Positions 6,641 through 11,395 of a stretch of 11,395 nt of DNA are shown here, one piece after another. The DNA comes from Ramlibacter sp. Lineage in GTDB: Bacteria; Pseudomonadota; Gammaproteobacteria; Burkholderiales; Burkholderiaceae_C. Positions within the stretch are counted from its first letter, which is position 1; every line of letters begins with the position of its first letter. The translations under genes were made by a program, and so were the position numbers. The stretch lies in the NCBI GenBank assembly GCA_023701085.1, contig JAMPXR010000037.1:1-11395 (forward strand), given 5' to 3'. The notes under the pieces were generated by a model. It was not told where the DNA came from. It saw only the letters and a list, made by a program, of their open reading frames with translations, and searched no databases.

Positions 6641-9354
6641 CGCCTCAGCAGCGCCTTCAGCGCCCCTTGCAGGCGACGAGCCGCGCCGGCCTCATAGGCG
6701 CTGTTCAGCGCGCGCGCCGCGTCCTGACCCCAGGTCTGCGCCGGGGAGGGATCGTTGCGGCGCGTCAGCAACTGCAGCTGCAACGCGCGCCGCGCGCCCA
6801 GGTGCTCGGCCGGCGTCGGGGCTTCGGCGGCGATCTCCAGCCGCAGCAAGGCCTCCGACGCGTCGCCGGACGGCGCGGCGCCCAGGGCCTGGATCCAGCT
6901 GCTGCGGACCGCCGGCGCCACCGACTTGCCCAGCTCCTGCAGGCTCGGCACCTGCTCGGGTGTGCGCTGCTCCCACGCGCTCATGAGCTGGGTGAGCGCT
7001 TCGCCATGGGCCTGCGCGGCGAGTTTCTTGAGCGTCACCTGCGCGTGCTCGAGCGCGTCGCGCTGGGCCCGGAACGCCACGTCGCCCAGCCGCGGCCCGC
7101 GGTCCTCGAATGGCGGCCGCTCGCCCGAACGCCCGAAACCGACGCCCGGACGATCATCGCGGCGCTCGCCAGGCCTGCCGCCCGGCCCGCCCTTGCGGTC
7201 GCCGAACCTGCCCCCTCGCCCGGCGGGCGCCGGCTCGGTCTTCTTCATGCCGGGACGGTCGTCGCCTCGCATCGCGATGACGGGCTTGGGCGCCGGCTTG
7301 GGCGGCGCGGCGGGTTCGGCCGGCGCCGCGCCGTCGGACTCGGGTGTCTCAGCGGGCGCGGCTTGCGCCTGCGGCACAGCCTCGGCGCTTTCGGCCGGCT
7401 GCGCTTCGCTGGCCTGGCTGGCGGCCGCGACAGCGGCGGCGGCCTGGGCCTGGCCGCGCAGCGCCGCTTCCAGTGCGGCCATCGCCGACTTGATCGCCTG
7501 CGCGTCGCCCTTCGCGTTGGCCGCTTCGAGCGCCTTGGACGCTTCCAGCACGACCCGGTCGCGCTCGCTCAGGGCGGCGGCCGCCCTCTCGCGCTCTTCG
7601 CCCTTGCGGTTGAAGGCGTCGTCTATGGGCTTGCGGAAGGCGTCCCACAGTTTCTGCTCGTGCTTGCGGTCCAGCGGCACGGCCTGGGCTTCGGCCTGCC
7701 ATCGCTGCTGCAGGGCCTTGACGGCGTCGACGCGCAGCTGCGGCGCCCCGCCCAGCGCCTTGGCCTCGTCGATCATCGCGTGGCGCCGCTCCAGGCTGTC
7801 CTTCTGGATGACCTCCAGCGGCGCCGCCGCGGCCTGCATGGTTTCCTTCCACAGCGGCTGCAGTTCCGCAAAGGCTTTCTCGCTCAGGTGGCCGGCCTCG
7901 CGCCAGCGGCTTTCGAATTGATGGAGGATGCGGTTGAAGCCCTTCCAGTCGCCGTCCTTGGCCGTCCGGTTGTCGGCGGCCCAGGCTTTCACCTCTTCGA
8001 CCAGCGCCAGACGCTGGGCCCGGTGTTCGGCCGCTTCCGCCTTGACCTTGTCGAGCCAGCTTTCCACCACCTTGTGGGCTTCGTTGCAGGCATCGTCGAA
8101 GCGTTTCCACAAGGCATGGTTGGGAACGCCGCCCTGGTCGGTTTGTTTCCATTGCTCGCGCAAAACGCGCAACTGCTCCTGCATCTTGCGCCCGCCATAG
8201 CGCGGCTTGGGCGGCTGCGGTTCCTGACCTTCAACGGGCGCCGGCTGCTCGAACAGCGCCTCGGCCTTGGCGACGAGTTCCTGCCTGAGCTGGTCGGCGC
8301 GCCAACGCTGCCAGCCTTCCAGTTCTCCCGCGGCCGCCAGCGCCGCGTGCGCCTGGTTCTCGAGCCGGTCGTCGATCAGCTTGCCATGTTCCTTGAGCGC
8401 GTTGCGCAAAGCGGCGGCGGCGCCGGCACTGGCCTTGCCATGGCCCTGCGCGATTTCCTGCTCCAGCTTGGCCAGGACGTCGCGCACCGCCTGGGTGGCC
8501 TGGGCACGCACCTCGGGGTCGATCCGGGGCTTGGCGGGCTTGACCGGCACTTCCACGGCGACCCCGCGCTCCGCCCGCAGCTCGTCCGCCCAGACCGGAA
8601 CCGGCGGCAGCGGCGCGGATGCGTCCTGGGCGGCGGCCACCGCCAGCGCCAGCGCGCTCTGGAACGCGTCCCATACCGCCTGGAGCTGCGCGCGGGACGC
8701 TTCGAGCCATGGCGGAAACCGGTTGTCCACGCTCTGCCAGTTCGGATCCGCCACCAATGTCTGGGCCTGCGCCTGCCAGTCGGGCACGTCGGCCGCCAGC
8801 GCCTCGGTCGCGGCCTGCGCGTCGCGCCAGGACTTGGTGGAAAGCACCTCGATGCGCTGCGCCAGCAGCACAGCGGCCTCGCGCTGGACCTGCACCCGAT
8901 GCTGCAAGTCCTCGATGCCCTTGACCCGCTCGGCCAGTTGCGCCTTCAGCGAGGCCAGCGGCTCCCGGCTGAGCGGCGCGCCGGCCTTCGCGGCGTCGCG
9001 CTGCCACGCCATGGCATCGGCGATGTTCAGCTTCTGCTGCGCCAGCAGCCCACGGCCTTTCTCGGCCCACTCGGCAGCGATCGCTTCCTGGCCCTTGCTG
9101 CGCTTGATCTCGTCGAGCTTTTCGCGCAGCAGCTTGGCCGCGCCCTTGTCGCGGCCGCTGAGCTCGCGAAACACCTCCTGCATCTGCTCGGGGCTCGGAT
9201 TGGCGGACAGCCACTCGCGCACGCGCGCCGCGCGTTCGCCGGAAGTGGGTGCGGAGAACGCGCCGCCGGTCAGCGTATCGAGCGCGCGCGTGTCGTTGTG
9301 TTTGAGGGTGGCTTGGGTCACAGGTCTTTTTGGATCGTTGAGCGAATGCCCCAT
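6637..9354 (-). CDS. Large DUF349 domain protein
   Basis: The protein is about 905 residues, cytoplasmic (no signal peptide or membrane segment), helical and charged, and of unknown function. Three DUF349-type repeats (W, then about 15 residues, then LW..F) can be seen near 395-430 (LREQWKQTDQGG, LWKRFDDACNEAHK), 470-508 (FESRWREAGHLS, LWKETMQ) and 548-590 (LQQRWQAEAQAV, LWDAFRKPIDDAF). Earlier N-terminal parts are similar coiled, Ala/Gln-rich helices. About 670-765 is a disordered Ala/Pro then Arg/Gly/Asp-rich linker (GRGGRFGDRKGG, GERRDDRPG), followed by a helical C-terminal domain. The basic linker hints at nucleic acid binding; that is inference. The start is uncertain: ATG at 9354 is chosen, with GTG at 9414 (no Shine-Dalgarno) and GTG at 9321 as alternatives. 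A terminator-like hairpin and a structured RNA lie upstream. Confidence 0.85.
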   Translation of the reverse strand: MGHSLNDPKRPVTQATLKHNDTRALDTLTGGAFSAPTSGERAARVREWLSANPSPEQMQEVFRELSGRDKGAAKLLREKLDEIKRSKGQEAIAAEWAEKGRGLLAQQKLNIADAMAWQRDAAKAGAPLSREPLASLKAQLAERVKGIEDLQHRVQVQREAAVLLAQRIEVLSTKSWRDAQAATEALAADVPDWQAQAQTLVADPNWQSVDNRFPPWLEASRAQLQAVWDAFQSALALAVAAAQDASAPLPPVPVWADELRAERGVAVEVPVKPAKPRIDPEVRAQATQAVRDVLAKLEQEIAQGHGKASAGAAAALRNALKEHGKLIDDRLENQAHAALAAAGELEGWQRWRADQLRQELVAKAEALFEQPAPVEGQEPQPPKPRYGGRKMQEQLRVLREQWKQTDQGGVPNHALWKRFDDACNEAHKVVESWLDKVKAEAAEHRAQRLALVEEVKAWAADNRTAKDGDWKGFNRILHQFESRWREAGHLSEKAFAELQPLWKETMQAAAAPLEVIQKDSLERRHAMIDEAKALGGAPQLRVDAVKALQQRWQAEAQAVPLDRKHEQKLWDAFRKPIDDAFNRKGEERERAAAALSERDRVVLEASKALEAANAKGDAQAIKSAMAALEAALRGQAQAAAAVAAASQASEAQPAESAEAVPQAQAAPAETPESDGAAPAEPAAPPKPAPKPVIAMRGDDRPGMKKTEPAPAGRGGRFGDRKGGPGGRPGERRDDRPGVGFGRSGERPPFEDRGPRLGDVAFRAQRDALEHAQVTLKKLAAQAHGEALTQLMSAWEQRTPEQVPSLQELGKSVAPAVRSSWIQALGAAPSGDASEALLRLEIAAEAPTPAEHLGARRALQLQLLTRRNDPSPAQTWGQDAARALNSAYEAGAARRLQGALKALLRR

Positions 9355-9483
9355 GGAGAGGCGAGCCCCTATTTTCGCCGCGAATCGGGCCCGGCCATCG
9401 GCCGCCGTAACCACGGCTCACAGAACGCCGGCCCACAACACGGACACAGGCAGGCGCAAACGAAAAGAGAAGGCGAAATGAGA

Positions 9484-9519
9484 AAGCCCGGACAGACGGC
9501 GAAACCGCCTGCCGGGCTT
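9484..9519 (-). terminator. Intrinsic terminator-like hairpin upstream of the DUF349 gene
   Basis: Read on the minus strand, AAGCCCGG and CCGGGCTT form an 8-bp stem enclosing a second GGCG-GTTT-CGCC stem with an asymmetric internal loop. The stem is followed by the pyrimidine-rich CTTTCTCATTT, a moderate U-tract. On the plus strand the stem is followed by GACGGC, so it is not a terminator in that direction. No gene precedes it on the minus strand, which is why a non-coding transcript is suspected. Confidence 0.6.
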
Positions 9520-9667
9520 GACGGCTGACTTACAGTCATATGCCGCCTGGGTTCGCAGACAGGGAGTATTGGTCCCTGAATGCGCCGGAGGCAACGGATT
9601 GCCTCCAAGAGGGGCCGGGGCTACCACCGGAGTGGCCCTACCGGCTGATTGCCCGATCGCTCGGACC
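9484..9667 (-). ncRNA. Candidate structured small RNA or DUF349 leader, unrecognised
   Basis: About 180 nt are bounded by a promoter and a terminator-like hairpin on the minus strand. In 5' to 3' order of the RNA, GCCGG/CCGGC (9641-9645 with 9583-9587) can close a three-way junction. Its two arms are GGGC-CAC-UCCG-GUG-(GUA)-GCCC and an 8-bp stem GGAGGCAA-UCCG-UUGCCUCC, both capped by UCCG. The last base pairs of that stem compete with the closing helix. Next comes CGCA-(UU)-CAGGGA-CCAAUAC-UCCCUG-(UC)-UGCG, then UGACU-GUA-AGUCA, then the terminator. Most stems are perfect in sequence. I do not recognise a known RNA family; 6S, tmRNA, RNase P RNA and SRP RNA do not fit. It could act in trans, or as an attenuator leader of the DUF349 gene, which begins about 130 bases downstream. 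Confidence 0.45.
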
Positions 9668-9672
9668 CCATG

Positions 9673-9701
9673 AAATTAGGTCAGTGACCCGCTCTTTTCA
9701 A
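9673..9701 (-). promoter_or_regulatory. Sigma70-type promoter for the candidate minus-strand RNA
   Basis: On the minus strand TTGAAA (9701-9696) is separated by exactly 17 bases from TAATTT (9678-9673). The -35 matches the consensus at 5 of 6 positions and the -10 keeps the key T, A and final T. The predicted start is near 9667-9666. The spacer contains the perfect palindrome GGTCA-G-TGACC (9679-9689 on the plus strand), a possible operator. Confidence 0.5.
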
Positions 9702-10116
9702 GCCCGACTTTTCAATGGCCGCTCATCCCGCGATTGCCGATATTGGCTTGACAAGCGCGCCGTGCCTGACCTTGAAAAACGGCGTGCAATACCGGGCTGA
9801 AAGTACCCCGCCCCTCTTGTTACACCACTTTTTTCGAGTGACTCGGGGTTTCGCGGGATTATTTTCGTATCGTGAGAAACTCGATGACGGCCGCAAGTCT
9901 CGGCGACCGCTGCCCGATAGAGCGAGAAACCCGGCAACCCTCGGCGGCATAGCGGCTCGATGCTACATTTTTAATAGCGTCTCAGGTCATGAGGAAGCGT
10001 CCGTCGGCCTCGTCCCACACCGGAAATGCCGTCCGGCCGACGTGAAATACTGCCGACCTTCGGGTAAATTGGCCCTCGCCCAGGTTAATTGTGAATAAGA
10101 ACGTAATTCAATATTC
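9702..10116. other. Non-coding stretch without a supported gene
   Basis: Composition is less GC-rich than the genes, and open frames here (9715-10098 plus; shorter ones minus) lack Shine-Dalgarno sites and the G/C third-position bias of their neighbours. Visible pieces are: perfect odd palindromes GCTTG-A-CAAGC (9746-9756) and CGAGT-G-ACTCG (9835-9845); an extended -10 box TGCTACATT (9961-9969) without a -35; an 8-bp stem CGTCGGCC/GGCCGACG (10002-10009 with 10035-10042) around a 25-base loop; and an AT-rich block 10083-10116 just before the next promoter that could serve as an UP element. None is enough to name a feature. Confidence 0.5.
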
Positions 10117-10146
10117 TTGACCGGATATTAGCCAGCCCCCTAGAAT
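10117..10146 (+). promoter_or_regulatory. Sigma70-type promoter of the lytic transglycosylase gene
   Basis: TTGACC (10117-10122), an 18-base spacer and TAGAAT (10141-10146) form a near-consensus promoter, preceded by an AT-rich block. The predicted start is about 10152-10153, exactly at the first base of an 8-bp hairpin. It leaves an untranslated leader of about 180 nt. Confidence 0.7.
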
Positions 10147-10151
10147 CCGTC

Positions 10152-10333
10152 GACCTCAGCAACGTACTGAGGTCCCAAACCCGCTGCCGAACCCGGCAAT
10201 GTCGAAGCGCTGCGATGAGTCCGTGACGGGCTCCCGGCCATTCGACGGCGTACCAATCCAAACGAGGAGCCTGACGGTGTGATGCTGCCCTTGCAGCTTC
10301 ACGACGCAGGTCCGCGCGTAGAAAGGAAGTGCT
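10152..10333 (+). promoter_or_regulatory. Hairpin-rich 5' leader of the lytic transglycosylase mRNA
   Basis: Four stems line up from the predicted +1. They are GACCTCAG/CTGAGGTC with a 7-base loop (10152-10174), TGCCG-AACC-CGGCA (10185-10198), GAGTCCG-TGA-CGGGCTC (10217-10233) and GTGA-T-GCTGC-CCTT-GCAGC-T-TCAC (10279-10302). The AAAGGA Shine-Dalgarno (10321-10326) follows. A second ribosome-binding-like GAGGAG (10264-10269) precedes GTG/ATG codons at 10279 and 10282 that open a frame overlapping the gene. No known riboswitch is recognised. A 5'-terminal stem may stabilise the mRNA; a regulatory role for the rest is inference. Confidence 0.5.
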
Positions 10334-11143
10334 ATGACAGCGCTAACAAAAATGGCCCAGGGCCTGCGAACCTTCGCATCCGACGTCGCCCAGGGCTTTT
10401 TCGAAATCACGCACAACAGCTTTGCGCTCGTCGGCCTGGCTGTGGTGTTCTGCCTTGTCGGCCTCGTGGCGCGCCCGGACTTGCGCCAGGCCGGCGAGAT
10501 CGAGCTGCGCAGCTGGCTGCAGGCGCGGCAGATGGCCGCCGCCGGCATGCGCATCGAATTGGACGCGATCGAGCGGGCCACGGCGACGAATCTGCATGAG
10601 TTGCCCAAGCAGCAGGCCGCCGTCGCGTACTGGCTGAGCAAGAAGTACCGGGTCGCGCCCGAACCCGTCGGCGCCCTCGTGGCCGAAGCCTACGAGATCG
10701 GCGCGGACGCCAAGCTCGACCCCACGCTGATCCTGGCCGTGATGGCGATCGAGTCCGGCTTCAATCCCTTCGCCCAGAGCTCCGTGGGCGCCCAGGGGCT
10801 GATGCAGGTGATGACGCGTGTCCACAGCGACAAGTACGAGAACTTCGGCGGCAAGCTGGCCGCGTTCGATCCGCTCACGAACCTGCGCGTGGGCGTCAAG
10901 GTGCTGCAGGAGTGCATACAGCGGGCCGGATCGCTGCAGGCCGGGCTGAAGTTCTACGTGGGTGCGGCCAACCTGGGCGAGGACGGCGGCTATGCCGACA
11001 AGGTGCTGGCAGAGCATGCCCGCCTGAAACTGATCGCCGCGGGCCGATCCGTGCCGCTGGCGCAGCCGGCGATCATCCGCACCGTCGCGCCCAGTGCGGA
11101 GCCGCCGCCGGCGGAAGACAAGGTCGCAGCCGTATCCATGTGA
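10334..11143 (+). CDS. Membrane-anchored lytic transglycosylase (SLT domain)
   Basis: This enzyme should cleave peptidoglycan between MurNAc and GlcNAc to give 1,6-anhydro ends, from the periplasmic side. The 269-residue protein has an N-terminal transmembrane segment at about 29-46 (SFALVGLAVVFCLVGLVA) with no cleavage site, so it is likely an inner-membrane anchor. A helical region runs 52-125. The SLT domain begins near 120: catalytic Glu140 in MAIESGFNP (137-145) and GLMQVM at 155-160. The usual YNAG motif is replaced by FYVGAANLG. The C-terminal 25-30 residues are a Pro/Ala-rich tail. ATG 10334 follows AAAGGAAG at good spacing. It is transcribed from its own promoter with a long leader and is separated from glyA by the ZTP riboswitch. 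Family is secure; the exact cellular role is unknown. Confidence 0.92.
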   Translation: MTALTKMAQGLRTFASDVAQGFFEITHNSFALVGLAVVFCLVGLVARPDLRQAGEIELRSWLQARQMAAAGMRIELDAIERATATNLHELPKQQAAVAYWLSKKYRVAPEPVGALVAEAYEIGADAKLDPTLILAVMAIESGFNPFAQSSVGAQGLMQVMTRVHSDKYENFGGKLAAFDPLTNLRVGVKVLQECIQRAGSLQAGLKFYVGAANLGEDGGYADKVLAEHARLKLIAAGRSVPLAQPAIIRTVAPSAEPPPAEDKVAAVSM

Positions 11144-11167
11144 GCTGGCGCCGCCGCAGCGGTCCGC

Positions 11168-11173
11168 TACACT
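11168..11173 (+). promoter_or_regulatory. glyA: Candidate -10 box for glyA
   Basis: TACACT stands 6 bases before 11179, the first base of the riboswitch P1 helix, which is where a transcript would be expected to start. The -35 region (near 11145-11150, CTGGCG) is poor. The placement relative to the aptamer is the main support. Confidence 0.45.
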
Positions 11174-11178
11174 AGCGT

Positions 11179-11313
11179 GGTGCGCGACTGGCGATAGGCG
11201 CGGCGTCCTCGGGGCGGCCGGCGCTGAAGTGGGTACAGGCGGGAAACCGCCGCTCGAAACCACTGGGAAGCGCGCCGCCGGGTCCGCCGGCGTTCAGCCG
11301 TTCGCCTGGGCAG
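11179..11313 (+). ncRNA. ZTP (pfl-type) riboswitch aptamer upstream of glyA
   Basis: ZTP/ZMP riboswitches sense 10-formyl-tetrahydrofolate shortage through a purine-pathway intermediate and commonly precede glyA, folD or purine genes. The conserved segments are all present: GCGACTGGCG (11184-11193), CTGGGAAGCGC (11263-11273) and CGCCTGGGCA (11303-11312). P1 is GGTGCGC/GCGCGCC (11179-11185 with 11270-11276, one G-T wobble). P2 is AGTGG/CCACT (11228-11232 with 11260-11264), capped by GGCGG-GAAA-CCGCC (11238-11251). The pseudoknot is GGCG/CGCC (11190-11193 with 11303-11306). An additional stem-loop, GCGC-GGC/GCC-G-GCGC (11198-11224), is inserted in the 5' junction. A linker hairpin CGCCGG/CCGGCG occupies 11276-11292. 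The match rests on motif recognition. Confidence 0.93.
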
Positions 11314-11353
11314 CCCTTGTTTCAAACAGGGACCACGTCTAAGAAGGACTGCC
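11309..11353 (+). promoter_or_regulatory. Expression platform: Shine-Dalgarno sequestering helix and competing hairpin
   Basis: GGCAGCCCTTGTT (11309-11321) can pair with AAGAAGGACTGCC (11341-11353) at 11 of 13 positions. That would bury the AAGGA Shine-Dalgarno (11344-11348) next to the glyA ATG. Its first four bases belong to the aptamer's conserved 3' GGGCA. A competing hairpin (11314-11331; CCCT/AGGG, one bulged T, GTT/AAC) uses the same CCCTT. There is no U-tract, so control should be translational: ligand binding would hold the 3' strand and free the ribosome site. Confidence 0.7.
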
Positions 11354-11395
11354 ATGTACCACCGCAACATCCTCGTCGAGCAAGCCGACCCCGAA
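11354..11395 (+). CDS. glyA: Serine hydroxymethyltransferase, first 14 codons only
   Basis: GlyA converts serine and tetrahydrofolate to glycine and 5,10-methylene-tetrahydrofolate, the main source of one-carbon units; it is a cytoplasmic PLP enzyme. Only MYHRNILVEQADPE is visible; the rest lies beyond the right edge. This N-terminus resembles Comamonadaceae GlyA as I remember it, and the ZTP riboswitch directly upstream is a strong independent sign. AAGAAGGA gives a good Shine-Dalgarno 5 bases before the ATG when not sequestered. Too short for any catalytic motif to be checked. Confidence 0.85.
   Translation, partial: MYHRNILVEQADPE

Noticed and set aside
6667..9528. 953-codon open frame antisense to the DUF349 gene
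   Set aside because: It is the long shadow frame produced by G/C third-position bias; the product is low-complexity Arg/Leu/Gly without a recognisable domain, while the opposite strand shows DUF349 repeats.
9484..9667. 6S RNA (ssrS) as identity of the candidate RNA
   Set aside because: Length would fit, but 6S is a single rod with a central bubble, and here strong local hairpins and a three-way junction dominate; I could not pair the two ends into a rod.
9748..9753. Perfect -35 box TTGACA on the plus strand
   Set aside because: No -10-like hexamer at 16-18 bases downstream (CTTGAA region); it is part of the GCTTG-A-CAAGC palindrome.
9540..9800. 86-codon plus-strand open frame
   Set aside because: It overlaps the stem-rich RNA segment, has no ribosome site and no coding-like codon bias; the base pairing explains the sequence better.
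9715..10098. 127-codon plus-strand open frame in the non-coding stretch
   Set aside because: No Shine-Dalgarno, mixed third positions unlike neighbouring genes, and no recognisable motif.
10279..10599. 106-codon frame as a separate protein gene
   Set aside because: Most of it is an alternative frame inside the lytic transglycosylase with an Arg/Ala/Gly-rich product; only its start region is kept as a possible regulatory signal.

Overview
The window looks like chromosome of a betaproteobacterium of the Burkholderiales, most likely Comamonadaceae (Ramlibacter/Variovorax type). The grounds are the high GC with G/C-rich third codon positions, the protein flavour of AccA, CysS and the GlyA N-terminus, a C5-TTGA-G5 palindromic element of a kind I associate with this family, and a ZTP riboswitch in front of glyA. 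Most of it is housekeeping sequence. I see no insertion sequence, prophage, tRNA, rRNA or CRISPR.

Layout. Positions 1-2964 are on the minus strand: cysS, then a DNA-3-methyladenine glycosylase overlapping it by 4 bases, a palindromic repeat, and accA, which starts at TTG and runs off the left edge. A divergent intergenic region (2965-3142) leads into a plus-strand run: a secreted TPR protein, periplasmic cyclophilin ppiA, cytoplasmic cyclophilin ppiB, lpxH (lipid A synthesis) and an MtfA-type zinc peptidase whose start overlaps the lpxH stop. A 905-residue DUF349 protein converges on the peptidase gene from the minus strand, and the two stop codons share the bases TTAA.

Positions 9355-10333 form about 980 bases without a convincing gene, of visibly lower GC and rich in RNA structure. 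On the minus strand there is a sigma70-like promoter (TTGAAA, 17 bases, TAATTT), about 180 nt of strongly folding sequence and an intrinsic-terminator-like hairpin upstream of DUF349. This is a candidate unrecognised small RNA or attenuator-type leader. On the plus strand a good promoter (TTGACC, 18 bases, TAGAAT) begins a roughly 180-nt hairpin-rich leader for a membrane-anchored lytic transglycosylase.

The window closes with a ZTP (pfl-type) riboswitch and the first 14 codons of glyA. The 3' edge of the aptamer can pair with the glyA Shine-Dalgarno region, and a competing hairpin can release it, so translational control by the folate/purine alarmone ZTP can be read from the sequence. The most novel-looking element is the structured RNA near 9484-9667; the best supported regulatory element is the ZTP switch.
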